Part shown: piece after piece, positions 41,935 to 53,897 of the stretch
Position numbering within the stretch: position 1 is the stretch's first letter
Layout of the letters: every line of letters begins with the position of its first letter
Assembly: GCA_036768485.1 (NCBI GenBank)
Contig: JAVLUZ010000145.1
Span: 1,560,785-1,624,784 of the forward strand
Reading direction: 5' to 3'
DNA: 64,000 nucleotides
Source of the DNA: Mermis nigrescens
Lineage: Eukaryota > Nematoda > Enoplea > Mermithida > Mermithidae
Translations under genes and position numbers: made by a program
Notes under the pieces: model-generated
What the model was told of the DNA's origin: nothing
Seen by the model: only the letters and a program-made list of their open reading frames with translations
Databases searched by the model: none

Positions 41935-44900
41935 CTTATGATCGAACAAAAAATGCCTTTATTCGGCATACATGATCTTGGGGACTCCCATGCACACTGG
42001 GGGCACACCTGGGCGTGGAGGAGGAGGGGGGTTTGGGGTATGCACCCCACCTGGGCGTGGGGGTTGGGGGGTATGCACCCACAGAACCAAATACCCCCAG
42101 AAATCAATTATTGAAAATTTTTCCGTTTTTCCGCAATTTTTTGATGCCCATGGATAGTGCTTGATGAGAAACGTCGAAAAAAGGTGTTTTTATCGCCATA
42201 CCACCATTTTTAAGGCCATTTTTTGACCTTCAAAAAATCTTGCACCCCCAGAATTTTCTTGCTGCCCACGTATGGTATGCACCCCCCCCCAAGAAACCAA
42301 AATACCCCCCAGAATTCAATTTTTAAAAATTTTCCCGTTTTTTTCGCAATTTGCTGATGCCAATGGATAGTGCTCGATGGGAAACGTCGAAAATGGCGTT
42401 TTTTCGCCATAACACCATTTTTAAGGCAATTTTCTGACTTTTTAAAAATCTTGCATCCCCCATAATTTTCTTGCTGCCCACATATGCTGGGGGTATCCTC
42501 ATAGGTGGGCGGCACCGCAATTCTGGGGGTGCAAGATTTTTTCGGAGATCAAAAAATGGCATTAAAAATGGTAGTATGGCGAAAAAACACCATTTTTCAA
42601 CGTTTCTCATCGAGCACTATCCATTAGCATAAAAAAATTGCGAAAAAATTTCAAAAATTGAATTTTAGGGGAGGGTGTTTTGGTTTCTGGGGCTCATTTT
42701 AATTGCTGGGGGTGCCCCAAACCCCCACGCCCAGGTATGGTATCCATCCCCCTGCTTTTGAAAGGCTACCACCTGCCATATGCCCTTTTGGGATAAAACC
42801 TGTCGCTCGAACCATGAAAACCATCAGACTCATAGTGTTCTTGGGAAGGGGGATTTGTTGCCCCGCAGAATGGCCACTGACCCCCCCACCCCCGCAAAAT
42901 GGCTGCAAACCCCCCCCGGCTCAGAATCGTCGATTTTTTTCAGAAAAATTGTTAAAAGTGCGCTTTTCAGCGTTTTTAGCTCATTTTTGGCTTAAAAGTC
43001 TCAGATTTTCGGCGCTTCGCGCCATGTTCTTCTCGATTTTATTTCAAATTGTTTAATGTTTTTATGTTCTAAAATTGAGCATTGTCCGGAACGTCTAAAA
43101 ACACTGTTTCTGACGTGTACCCGACGTTTTTAAGCCGAAAGAGGGTATTTTCTAAATTTTTTTTGGCCGACTCACCCCAGAATTCCCATGCTGTATATAC
43201 ATGTATGCTAATGACTACGTCTATCAGTATAATTTCAAGTACGAATAGGTACTTATTTCTCGAGTAGTAGAATGTTCCAGCCGTTAAGATTCTTTTACCC
43301 TCAAAATACTTCACAAAATTCGTAGAAAAGATGGTGTTTTACGCATTTTTAGCAATCTTTGGCTCAAAAGAGTCATTTTTTCAGCGCTTGGCGCCATTTA
43401 CGTGCGTACTCTTTTTTTAATTGTTTTGTTCAATTTACTCATCTTTTTTAAGATTTTTAATGAATTTTTAGAATTATCAAAAACGCCTAAAAATGATGTT
43501 TCTAATGATTTTTCGGTTCAAGATCAAAAAAGAGTTTTGATCCCCTTGCCCTAATCCCGCAGCAGTGCATGTATGGCATTAGGGCCATTTAAGAGTGTTT
43601 CATGCCAAACACCCCATTTTGCCACAGGGGCTTGAAAATTCTTCGAAATGTACTTTCTTGTATATAAACGAAGCGTTTACTGTATCAACGACTTTCTCTA
43701 ATGCATTTTATTTTAGGTCGGGGCGTCTGGCAATCTGCCGCAACAACTTAAACGCGAAATATTCTTCTACCAAATGGAAATTTTTGAGCCAAAAACCAAT
43801 TTAGAATCAAACAGACGATAATACGATCATACTTGAACACCAATTAAATCAATTTCGCATTTATGGACACCATAAATTATACGCATTGCGCATAGAAACC
43901 CCGAAATTATTTAATCTGAAGTTAATTCTATTTAGTTTCCAATTTTTAATCACTAAATTTCATTTGCAATTTAATTTCAATGATAACGCATGCCGGAACG
44001 CTAGAAATGTTAAAGGAACCATTTTATGATTTGCTTGTACGCCCTTTCATTTACACTTTTTGACAACGAAAGTCCAAATAAATATGTAAACTCACTGACA
44101 ATCTCACGTACACATGCATCCATACATACGACGAGCGACACTGAGAGATATCTAATCTCCAAAGTCAGAAATTTTTTGACATCCTAATTTTTGGCGAAAA
44201 CTTTGGCCATTTTCAAATGTTTTTTGCCATTTTTGGCCAAAATGTCGAGTCATTACCCCTTTTCTGAAAATAACTGGTAACCACTCACCCAAAATTTCGT
44301 GCTATTACACGTGTGCGTACATCGATAAGATAATATTTATACAGGAATATGTACGTTTAATGCACAGCGATTGAATTATGACCATATACGATAATTTGGG
44401 TTTCACTCCCAGCAGAAAGTTTTCACTCTCCTACCTGGAATTCGCGATTTAAAAAAATTGTAGAAAATATTCTGGTTTACGCGTTTTTAGCGATCTTTCA
44501 CCTTGAAAGCGCAATTTTCGGCGCCGCCAAACAGCCATTTTTGACTACTTTCATTTAATTTCTCATGAAAATTTTTTGTTTTTGTCAGAAACGTCCAAGA
44601 ATATTTTATCGCGTACCTATCTGTCGTTTTTAAGCCCAGAAAAGCGTATCAGAAGAAACTTTTGGATTCACCCCTTGACTCAAATGCTGTATTCAAAAAA
44701 GGTGAAAAACAGAATAAAGTATTAAAAACAAAAAGCATAGGTACATACAAAAAACACTACACGAGGAAAAATAGACTGTTGTAAACAAAAAACAGACATA
44801 TGACATTGCTATTGGCATAAGGCAACCACGTCTAACAAAAGAACAGATTGTGATGAAGAATAAAGGCGTGATCGCCACTGTAAAACGAAAAGATGGACAA

Positions 44901-45081
44901 TTTGAATCATGCAATTAAAACACTGTTGATATTTACCTGATAAATCTGTGATATGCACGAAAGTGTCGTTGAAAGAGGCAAAAATATGAGCGACGCCGAA
45001 CCTATTTTCGCCTTCGTTAATAGGTGGAGCTAACGAAATTTGCTGCTGCTCTTGCTGAGCCTTTCCTTTGCGAGGAGCCAT
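41624..45081 (-). CDS. RPS14: 40S ribosomal protein S14 (uS11)
   Basis: Two coding exons (45081-44937 and 41934-41624) join in phase 1 to 151 residues, the same length as human RPS14. The protein starts MAPRKGKAQ and contains [62 protein letters not shown] and the basic tail [11 protein letters not shown]. It is a small-subunit platform protein near the decoding region, required for 18S rRNA maturation; this is family knowledge. No disabling change is visible. Exon 2 has much higher GC than its surroundings. The single 3.0-kb coding intron is filled with MITEs of families A, B and C. AATAAA lies about 85 nt downstream of the stop. Confidence 0.97.
42004..42486 (+). mobile_element. Family A MITE in rps14 intron, split by another A
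   Basis: The ends are CACACCTGGGC and GCCCACATATG. The flanks share CTGGGGG (7 bp, offset by one base). Interrupted at 42046-42274. Confidence 0.75.
42046..42274 (+). mobile_element. Inner family A MITE in rps14 intron
   Basis: The ends are CCCACCTGGGC and GCCCACGTATG, with exact duplication GTATGCAC (42038-42045 and 42275-42282). Confidence 0.87.
42500..42739 (-). mobile_element. Family A MITE in rps14 intron
   Basis: The ends are CATAGGTGGGC and GCCCAGGTATG. The flanks are related to GGTATCCT/GGTATCCA. Confidence 0.75.
42740..43205. mobile_element. Family B and C-like pieces in rps14 intron
   Basis: Family B body with TTCGGCGCTTCGCGCC at 43008 and end CAGAATTCCCATGCTGTATA. The first 150 bp resemble another G/C-rich MITE end (TTTTGGGATAAAACCTGTCG). 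Confidence 0.55.
43300..43580 (-). mobile_element. Family B fragment in rps14 intron
   Basis: Diverged B body (GCGCTTGGCGCC; AATTGTTTTGTTCAATTTAC) ending near CCCGCAGCAGTGCATGTATG. Confidence 0.5.
43581..44160. other. rps14 intron, nothing recognised
   Basis: No repeat or exon supported. Confidence 0.35.
44161..44320. mobile_element. Family C remnant in rps14 intron
   Basis: Carries TTTTTGCCATTTTTGGCCAA and ends AAAATTTCGTGCTATTACAC. Confidence 0.45.
44395..44695 (-). mobile_element. Family B fragment in rps14 intron
   Basis: Contains GGAATTCGCGATT and GCGCGTACC-like B motifs, with both ends diverged. Confidence 0.45.
44937..45081 (-). CDS. RPS14: rps14 coding exon 1
   Basis: This exon encodes the N-terminus through HITDLSG. 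The donor is TCAG|GTAAAT, phase 1. Confidence 0.96.
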
Positions 45082-45660
45082 AATTCGTCAGATTGAGCCG
45101 ATAAATGTTATATTACAGATGCAAATAACTTCAATCTAAAGATAAAACAGTAGATGCAACTGGCCCAAGGAGGAAATTGTTTATACTACCAGCAACAAAT
45201 GCGTAACAAAGCTTAAATCTCCACTACGTAACGCAAAGTATATACGTCATATAGCATTAAGTGATCGAAAAAATGTAAAGTTACGTGACGGATATGTAAG
45301 AAATAATGAAATAATACAAGATTTCTTGTAAAAAAGTTGTTCCCCAAAAATCGAAACCTAAACTTTTACCACCCCTTGATTCTTTAAAAAGTATTTTCTA
45401 CCCTTGCAGTGTATTTTGTTTCTTGAGCGAAAAGCGGAAACGGAAAGTCGGCTAGCTTCTTGAAAAGGCCGACCACACCCTAAATGCGCTTTTATACAAA
45501 TGATGAGGGGTGAAACGATAAATGCACTTTTAAAATTTTAAAATTCGTTTCTTTACGGGACCATTTAGAAACAAGAAAAAAACAAAAAAACAACAGAAAC
45601 GAACAGTTCAGATCAGTTCTGCCAGAGGATAAGGGGTCGTATCACCACCCCACATTGGCA
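45082..45660. other. 5' flank of rps14
   Basis: Presumed promoter. No convincing TATA box or terminal pyrimidine tract could be assigned. Confidence 0.35.
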
Positions 45661-45678
45661 CGGGGAGGGGGTCGGCAG

Positions 45679-45927
45679 CATAGGTGGGCAGCACCAAATT
45701 CTGAAGGTGCAAGATTTTTCAAAGGTCAAAAAATGGTCCTAAAAATGGTGGTATGGCGAAAAAACAATATTTTCAACGTTTCTCATCGAGATCTATCCAT
45801 TGGCATGAAGAAATTGCGAAAAAACAGGAAAAATTTCAAAAATTGAATTCTGGGCGGTATTTTGGTTTCTGGGAGCATTCTAACTTCTGAGGGGTCGCAC
45901 ACCCCCAAACCACCACGCCCACGTGTG
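45679..45927 (-). mobile_element. Family A MITE
   Basis: The ends are CATAGGTGGGC and GCCCACGTGTG. Flanks GTCGGCAG/GTCAGTAG agree at 6 of 8. Confidence 0.75.
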
Positions 45928-45929
45928 GT

Positions 45930-46404
45930 CAGTAGGGCCCCCGAGAATTAATCTGACCTCAAAATCGATAGACTTCCAAGAATTGAATTTTGGTGCTATT
46001 TTTGGCACTTTGGCCCCATCGGACCGCCTGGTATTCGGCTGCTGCCTACCTAAAATCATCACCATTTGCTTCCAAGTGAGCGAAGTGATCGAGGGGGCAC
46101 TTCTTGATTAGGCTCATCGGGAAGCATACATGCGCACAGGAAAGGTTTTTTCTGCGCGTATAAGTAATTCCTTGCCTTTTTTAATCAAAAAGCAACCATA
46201 ATCGTGTCAAAATAGTCTAAAAATCAAATTTTTCCACCGGATTGATGAATTTCTACATTTTGCTCAACTAAAAATGCTGTAATGCAGTCGAAATTGACTG
46301 CGTAACAGCAATTTATACAGGCTATTTTAACCTTTTTCATCATATCGGTCGGAAAATCTAAGTAAACCAGCTTCTGCTTATGTATACCTCATGCGACTAA
46401 ACCA
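45930..46404. repeat. Degenerate MITE and J-like debris
   Basis: Reverse-oriented pieces resembling family J (GCGTAACAGCAATTTATACA; GGCTATTTTAACC) and an A-like tail. No intact ends. Confidence 0.35.
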
Positions 46405-46781
46405 TACATGCACAGCATAGAAATTGTCGGGGCGGAGAGGGTGGCATTATACAGTGCCTTTTTTGGGTCAAAAAATAGTAGGTACGACTCGCAAAAAACA
46501 TCCTTTTCAGCATTTCTGTCGATGATCTTTCTAGAGCGTAAAAACGGAAAAATTTCGAAAAAATACGAAAAAGTATGAACAAATTGAACACAATACAGTC
46601 AAAACATGAGTATAATGGCGCAAAGCGCCAAAAATTTACCACTTTTAAGCAAATAGATAAAAACGCTAAAATAAGCATATTTTCTACAAATGTTTAAAAT
46701 TTTTTTGTGGATATTCAAAAAATCGCCAAATACGGGGGTGAAAAAATTTTCCTGAAGGTCTAACCCCCCAAATCATACATC
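46405..46781 (+). mobile_element. Family B element
   Basis: Starts CATACATGCACAGCATAG and ends CCCCCCAAATCATACAT, with GGCGCAAAGCGCC in the middle. Confidence 0.68.
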
Positions 46782-46798
46782 TCATAGGGAGTAGGGGG

Positions 46799-48673
46799 TA
46801 GGGATGCAACGGATATCGGATCCGGATCAGGATCCGTTATTATCCGGTATTATTTTGGATCCGGATCCGGATCCGGTATTTTGAAAAAATTAAGATCCGG
46901 ATCCGGATCCGCTATTTTTAAAAAATAAGATCCGGATCCGGATCCGTTATTTTTACAGTTTAAAACGGATCCTAAACGGATCCAAGAGATTATGATAAAA
47001 GATCATTGAACCTTGAATTGTATTGAAGAAACAACATCATTATGAGACAAAAGCTTTACTTTGATTGACTTAATACTCAAATTCAATGACAGGCAAATTG
47101 TATTTAAGAAACAGCAGCTTTTCTGATTGCTCAAAGTCATAAGCTCAACTAACCGCTCATCTATATCAATTGATCTTGTTATTCATTTTTACCCTTAAAT
47201 CGTACATAAGTTAATTAGGAATCCTCTCATAAAAATAAAATATTTCATACAGCAAGTAAGCATGCTTCCATTGTCATTTGTAATTTTTGCTTTTCATGTT
47301 TCAAAGCAGTCTTTTTCGCAATCTGCGCGTTTTTCTGCAAAGGAAAGTAGACATGCCTGACGCGAATCTTCTACAATCTGTGCTTAGCAAGAATACCTCT
47401 TTCCTTTTCTTCGATCTGCTGAGACTCCACTGCTTTGAAACTTTTATAATCCGCCGCATGCTTAGTTTGCAGACGCTTTTTCATACAGGTGGTACCAGTG
47501 TTTTTTTGTACTCGGAAAAGATTTTTCCCGATGTGCAAAAACTTTTCGGGACCGTCTTTGTACATGTAAAAAGATTCTTGGGAAGACAAAAATTGCAAAA
47601 AAGGTCTGAAATTCGCAAAAATTTTCGGTGCTTTGCGCCGAAATGAGTAACTGTGTGCTGCACATACCTTTAAACTGGCAGAAATTGGATTCCAAAAGGA
47701 AAAATGTCAATTTTTCGGCGCTTGCAGCGCCCTTTTAAGATGATAGTGATTTTTACTCTTGGAGACGCAGAAATTTGCTAGAATACACTACCAAAAGTCG
47801 AGCAACTCTGTTTTTAACACTAAAATCGCTACTGTACCATATTATAGTACCCAAAAATTTGTGTGTACAAAATGTACAAAGATTTTCAAAAGAAGACAAA
47901 AACTGTGAAAAGGTGTAAAATTCCCAAAAATTTCGGGCGCTTCGCGCCGAAATAGTAATTGTTTGTCCTATATATCTTTAAAATAGCAGAATTTACATTT
48001 AGAATGGAAAGATGTCTAATTATTCGGCGCTTCGCGCCGTTTTGAGAACAAGTTTTTAATAATTTTTGGCGTTAGAAACCCAGAAATTAGATAGAATACG
48101 CTATCAAGATCGAAAACCCTGTTTTACCACACTAAAATCGCTATTGTAATACACAAAAATTTGCATGTACTAAATGTACAAAGACTTTTGGGGACCATCT
48201 TTGTACATGTACAAACGGACTTGTACAAAAAAAACACTAGGTGGTACCCCTCCACCGCTTCTGGAAAGCTTTGCTGCGCAAAGATTACATTGCGATTTAG
48301 TTTCGTTATCAGCTAGCGTAAAATAGTTTCAAATAGGACTAGACATGCTTTTTGGCATTTCCGATTAATGAGGAAGACGCCAGATTCGCAGTTTTTAAGC
48401 TACAGCCGAATTAAGATCAATCCTGACCACTGAACCAAGCTCATGCAGCTTTGCTTATTTCATTATCTTACAGTAATTCTGCTTCTGAAACTAATGAGCA
48501 TGTACTTGCGAACAAAAATTAAAGTATTAAAAAAATTAAGCATTCATAATGCATATTCATGGATCCGGATCCGTTATTATCCGTTATTTTAATAATTAAA
48601 GATCCGGATCCGGATTTGACGTTTACGATTTTTCCGATGGAAAATTGGAAAACCTGGATCCGTTGCATCCCTA
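46799..48673. mobile_element. hAT-like element with iterated GGATCC
   Basis: Inverted ends TAGGGATGCAACGGAT and ATCCGTTGCATCCCTA. Next to the ends are many GGATCC/ATCCGG repeats (46815-46985 and 48555-48615). The flanks share AGGGGG. No transposase frame. A family H element (47496-48239) is nested inside. Confidence 0.82.
47496..48239 (-). mobile_element. Family H element with exact duplication
   Basis: The ends are CAGTGTTTTTTTGTAC and GTACAAAAAAAACACTA, with exact duplication GGTGGTAC (47488-47495 and 48240-48247). Holds about two ~350-bp internal units and GGCGCTTCGCGCC at 48026-48038. Confidence 0.88.
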
Positions 48674-49069
48674 AGGGGGTAATATCCCCCGCTGAAGTGT
48701 TAGCCGGACAGGTACGGTCCAGCGATTTTGAGCTGATGTAACCTTTTTTGCATCATTTTTGAGGTCAATGTGTACTTTTTATTCAAAAAGCGCCCAAAAT
48801 TGATCAATTTTTGCATTTTTTAGTGTTAAAAGTGATATAATGCAGTTAAAATGGACTAAAAATGTTTCAGAAATGCGACATTACCACGAAAAACGTTTTA
48901 AAGGCTATTTTGACCATTTTCATTCATTTAACATCGGAAAAATCTTAAACGTCAAATTTAATGTCGTGTATTTCTGGGATTCCCCCTTGCCGACCCCCAC
49001 CTTTTGTATCTATGCCCCAACGTACCCCCCAAGATCATGTATGGGCTAAACACTGAAACGTTGAGCAGC

Positions 49070-49312
49070 ATATATGTTATGGCTCGAAATTTTGGGTAGA
49101 GTGGGTCCTAATCATTTTAAGGGAAGGAGGCGAGGTGATCCTCGATTTTTAGCCAAAAACGGCCAACCAACACCTAAAAATGGCCAAAGAAAATGCAAAG
49201 GTTTTTTCAAAAATTGAGGATGGGGGAGTCAAAAAATGTTTTGGCTTTGGGGAATGAAGGACGACCAATTTTGGGTGAGGGGGATCCCCATCCCCTGTTA
49301 CTTGTGTGTTAG
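49070..49312. mobile_element. Family C MITE
   Basis: Runs from ATATGTTATGGCTCGAAATT to CCATCCCCTGTTACTTGTG, with TTTTTAGCCAAAAACGGCC. Confidence 0.5.
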
Positions 49313-49314
49313 AT

Positions 49315-49690
49315 GGCACATAATGACACAAATTTTGAGTACTATAATATGGTACGGTAGCGATTTTAGTGTGGTAAAAACAGTTGGTCGACTTTTGGTA
49401 GTGTATTTTAGCTAATTTCTGGGTCTCTAAGGGCAAAAATCACTAATAATTGCCTTAAAACGGCGCGAAACGTCGGAAAATATCTCATTTTTCTTTTTGA
49501 AATGCAATTTCTGCCAGTATAAAAATATATAGAACAGACAATTACTCATTTCGGCGCCGAAGCACCGAGAATTTTTACGAATTTTAAACCTTTTTTGCAA
49601 TTTTTATCTTCCCAAGAATCCTTTTACCTGTACAAAGACGGTCCCGAAAAATGTTTATGCACTTTAATTTCAATTTAAAGTGCAGAAAAT
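49315..49690 (+). mobile_element. Family H element, ends diverged
   Basis: Carries AATATGGTACGGTAGCGATT, two degenerate GGCGCGAA palindromes and TTATCTTCCCAAGAATCC. The terminal CAGTG motifs are not recognisable. Confidence 0.55.
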
Positions 49691-49998
49691 TATCAAATTA
49701 AATCATACAAAAAAGACAAATTAATGCCGGCGCGAAACGGCGAAAATGTTTAGAAATTCTCAACTCTTTTACCTGGCTTGTTCCCCCTAAAATCTCGTCT
49801 CGTTGCATATGTACAAGGAGATTTTACGGTTGCGGGGGTCTGGGATGGCGCGCTAAAGCGGTTCCAGCGGAATCCAGGGGCAGCGTCCCGGAAAATTTTG
49901 TTTTGCAAAATTTTTTTTTGCCAAAACAGCATTTTAATGTTAAGTAGTAACGTTAAAATTTTCTCTGCTAATTACATAGCGCAGCAACGGGTCGCTAC

Positions 49999-50262
49999 CA
50001 CACATGGGCGTGGAGAGGATCTGGGGGGGGTCTGGACCCCCCAGAAACCAAAAGACCCCCAGAAATCAAAAGACCCCCCCCCCCAGAAATCAATTTTTGA
50101 AATTTTTTTCGTTTTTTTCGCAATTTTTTGATGCCAATGGATAGTGCTTGATGAGAAACGTCGAAAAATGGTGTTTTTATCGCCATATCACCATTTTTAA
50201 GGCCATTTTTTGACCTTCAAAAAATCTTGGACCCCCCAGAATTTTCTTGCTGCCCACGTATG
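49999..50262 (+). mobile_element. Family A MITE nested in F copy 2
   Basis: The ends are CACACATGGGC and GCCCACGTATG, with exact duplication GTCGCTAC (49991-49998 and 50263-50270). Confidence 0.9.
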
Positions 50263-51180
50263 GTCGCTACTAATAAGATACCATAGAAAAATATATAAAT
50301 GAAAATTTTGTTCTTACCGTTTTCAGGTCCATTTGCGGCCTTCTTATTTACAAGATGCACTTTAGAAAACGGAAAATGCGCAAAAACATAAGAAAATTTG
50401 GCCATCCCTTTCAAAAACATAAGAAAATTTGGCCATTCCTTTCTTTCTTCTCTTTCGTTCTTAGAATATCGATTGTGTCCTTGTAAAGAAAGATAAACAA
50501 AGCAAAGAATAGACAAACTGGTTTATACAACCATTTTCGCACTTTTACTATTAGGCTCCAGCATGCGCAGTTTCAATCAACGAACAAATACTGCATTAAA
50601 TTACTAAAGTGATGTGAAGTACTGGATTATTTTAGCTGATTCAAGCTTTTTAATTTATTAGATCTATATAACAATAAATAATAATGACTCGGCGCGAAGC
50701 GCCGAAATTTGACGGTTTTGCCTTTTTCAACTCATTTTCTGGACACACATTAATGCAACAGACGGCTAAAGTTAAGAATATGGTATTTTTAGAAAAGGGG
50801 CAAAACGAATACAGAGTGCTAAAATTTTTGTGCCAAACTGGTAGAACATGATAAATTGAAGCGCGGTAAAAAATTTGGTGAAAATCTGAGCCATACTTGC
50901 AAAGTTGCAGGCAACTGTCGATTTGAGTGTTGGGTGGGACGATTAAACGGCTCGATCTAAGGACTTACACATTTGTCAGAAATGAATAATATGGGCTGAA
51001 ATTATGGATGGAAGCATAGCAATGAAGGAGAAACAAGAAAAAGGCGCGGAAACCTGTTTGAAATTTTGAAAACTTAAAAAATGTTCATATTTTTTTGCAT
51101 GTTTTTTTCGGTTTTCTTCGATAAGATATACGAGAATCTAAGTTTTTGCTGCTAATATACTCAGGCTTAGGCTTCAAGAT

Positions 51181-51600
51181 CTAACAAATTCAATCGTTAG
51201 CTATAACACAAATCCTGCTGTTGATGCCGCCAAAGTATTTGTTTTGTAAATTTACATTGAACATTTTCAATTCGGTTGATTTTGCAAACAGGGTGGCTAG
51301 AATTTGGAATACATTGCCACAATATACTGTTGACTACAGAAATTTTAAACAGTTTAGGGTTTTGGTTTCAAAGCTTTATTTATTAGAATTTCTTAAGGGG
51401 CGTATGTAAGTGCACTGCCTGTACGCCTTGGCTTTACTTACATACCAACTCACTTATTTCGCGTTATTTTTGCATTTATTGACAATTCCTTTCCTAAAAT
51501 TGCTCATTTAATAATTCTTTGCTTTATTGTATTGGTATTTGTTGTAACATGTCTCGTCCATGTAATTCAGCCAATAAATTATTATTATAATTATTATTAG
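51181..51600 (+). mobile_element. Truncated LINE: reverse-transcriptase ORF C-terminus and 3' tail
   Basis: The frame encodes NRVARIWNTLPQYTVDYRNF and LEFLKGRM then stop, the typical C-terminus of jockey/CR1-type ORF2 proteins. A ~170-nt 3' UTR ends in AATAAATTATTATT. It is 5'-truncated and lies inside element G, where a paralogous G copy (55843-56648) lacks it. Confidence 0.72.
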
Positions 51601-51639
51601 TATTTTGTATATCTGAAAAGCTGTTTTAAGCTGCTTAGG

Positions 51640-51770
51640 TCGAGGTCGCTACCGCTCAGGTCAATGTATAGATGCTTAGGTCGATGTATAGATGCTTAGG
51701 TCGATGTATAGATGCTTAGGTAGATGTATAGATGCTTAGGGCGATGTATAGATGCTTATATCGACGTAAA
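51640..51770 (+). repeat. ~21-bp tandem repeat in element G
   Basis: About six copies of GTATAGATGCTTAGGTCGAT. The inverted counterpart is at 56090-56200, and shorter traces at 57480-57540. Confidence 0.88.
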
Positions 51771-51785
51771 TTGGGTATTTACATG

Positions 51786-53897
51786 GGGGAAAGGTAAAAT
51801 CCGGAAATGGAAATGGAAAATGGGTAAAAGCCGGAAATGGAAAATGGAAAAATGGGTAAAAGCCGGAAAATGGAAAATGGAAAATTTTCCATTTCCTTTA
51901 TTTTCAGCGGAAAATGGTTCATTTTCAAAATTTTCGGTCGTTAATGTCAAACTCATGTTGTTTCTCATTAAATTTCTCTATTTTTGAAGAAATTTCGAAA
52001 GTGTATCTAAAAATGGAAAAGTCTGCAAAAAAACGAAAAATCTTTTCACCCAAAATTCTCTTTTGAAAAAATTGACCTTCCAAATCCGAAAAAACCGTTA
52101 TCCACTTCGACTACAACAATTTTGTCGCAGATGGAAAATCGCCGGAAAATGGAAAAATAGGGTAAAACCCGGACATGGAAAATGGAAAATTTTCCATTTC
52201 CTCTATTTTCAACGGAAAATGGTTAATTTTCAAAATTTTCGGTCGTAAATATCGGAATCATGTTGTTTCTCACCAAATTTCTCTATTTTTGAAGAAATTT
52301 CGAACGCGTAACTGAATATGGAAAAGTCTACAAAAAACGGGAAAAGAACGAAAAATTGTTCATTTCTTCGTCTTTTCACTCAAAATTCTCCTCTTTTGAA
52401 AAAATTGACCTTCCAAATCCGAAAAAATCGTTATCCACTTGGACTACAACGATTTCGTCGCAGATGGAAAATCGCCGGAAAATGGAAAACTATGGTAAAA
52501 CCCGGAAATGGAAAATGGAAAATTTACCATTTCCTCTATTTTCAACGGAAAATAGTAAATTTTCAAAATTTTCGGTCGAAAATATCGAAATCATGTCGTT
52601 TCTCACCAAATTTCTCTATTTTTGAAGAAATTTCGAAAGCGTAACTAAATATGGAAAAGTCTACAAAAAACGGAAAAAAAACGAAAAATTGTTCATTTCT
52701 TTGTCTTTTCACTCAAAATTCTTCTCTTTTGAAAAAATTGACCCTCCAAATCCGAAAAAATCGTTATCCACTTCGACTACAACGATTTCGTCGCAGATGG
52801 AAAATCGCCGGTAAATGGAAAAATAGGGTAAAACCAGGAAATGGAAAATGAAAAATTTTCCATTTCCTCTATTTTCAACGGAAAATGGTTGATTTTAAAA
52901 TTTTCGGTCGTAAATATCGAAATCATGTCGTTTCTCACCAAATTTCTCTATTTTTGAAGAAATTTCGAAAGCGTAACTAAATATGGAAAAGTCTAAAAAA
53001 ACGGGAAAAAAACGAAAAATTGTTCATTTCTTCGTCTTTTCACACAAAATTCTCCTCTTTTGAAAAAATTGACCTTCCAGATCCGAAAAAATCGTTATCC
53101 ACTTCGACTACAACAATTTTGTCGCAGATGGAAAATCGCTGGAAAATGGAAAAATAGGATAAAACCCGGAAATGGAAAATGGAAAATGGAAAATTTTCCA
53201 TTTCCTTCATTTTCAATAGAAAATGGTTAATTTTCAAAATTTTCGGTCGTGAATGTCGAAATCATGACGTTTCTCACCAAATTTCTTTATTTTTGAAGAA
53301 ATTTCAAAAGATCATCTAAAAAAATGAACCATTTTCTGTTGAAAATAAAGGAAATGGAAAATTTTCCATTTTCCATTTCCGGGTTTTACCCTATTTTTCC
53401 ATTTTCCGGCGATTTTCCATCTGCGACGAAATCGTTGTAGTCGAAGTGGATAAGGATTTTTTCGGATCTGAAAGGTCAATTTTTTCAAAAAAGGATAATT
53501 TTGAATGGAAAGACGAAGAAATGAACAATTTTCAGTTTTTCCCATTTTTTTGTACCTACTTTTTTCCATTTTTAGTCACGCTTTCGAAATTTCTTCAAAA
53601 ATTGAGAAATTTTGTGATAAACGACATGAGTTTGACATTCACGACCGAAAATTTTGAAAATGAACCATTTTCCGTTGAAAATAAAGGAAATGGAAAATTT
53701 TCCATTTTCCATTTTCCATTTCCGGCTTTTACCCACTTTTCCATTTTCCATTTTCCGGCTTTTACCCATTTTTCTATTTTCCATTTCCATTTTCCATTTC
53801 CGGATTTTACCCATGTTCCATTTTCCAAATGGAAAATGGGTAAAATAAAAAAGACTTCGTTATCATTCCATTTCCATTTCGGATTTTACCCACGCCC
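51786..53897. mobile_element. 2.1-kb transposon whose body is a ~332-bp tandem array
   Basis: Exact 8-bp duplication TTTACATG (51778-51785 and 53898-53905) surrounds ends that match in reverse (GGTAAAATCCGGAAATGG against CCATTTCGGATTTTACC). Inside, a ~332-bp unit (TTGACCTTCCAAATCCG; ACTACAACGATTTCGTCGCA; TTCTCACCAAATTTCTCTAT) repeats at 52080, 52413, 52746 and 53077, and then appears inverted near 53470. GGAAAATGG/TTTTCCATT motifs fill the rest. The paralogous G element at 55843 has an unoccupied site (reverse: GGGTATCTACGTGTGATT). There is no coding capacity. Confidence 0.85.

Larger units (their letters stand above)
46782..49017 (+). mobile_element. Family J element split by a hAT-like insertion
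   Basis: The left stub CTCATAGGGAGTAGGGGG aligns to the J start at 35710. The right part (from 48674, AGGGGGTAATATCCCCC) continues the J body to TTTTGTATCTATG. Removing 46799-48673 restores J. Confidence 0.65.

Noticed and set aside
41547..42107. A 186-codon minus-strand frame overlapping rps14
   Set aside because: It is a shifted frame of rps14 exon 2 continued through a MITE.
50217..50516. Frames in both family F copies sharing NGPENGKNKIFI (22734-24205 and 49700-54220)
   Set aside because: They are short, lack known domains and follow from DNA similarity of the two copies. Conservation at protein level is not shown.
51640..51770. 21-bp repeats as telomeric or centromeric DNA
   Set aside because: They form only short runs inside copies of one transposon family.
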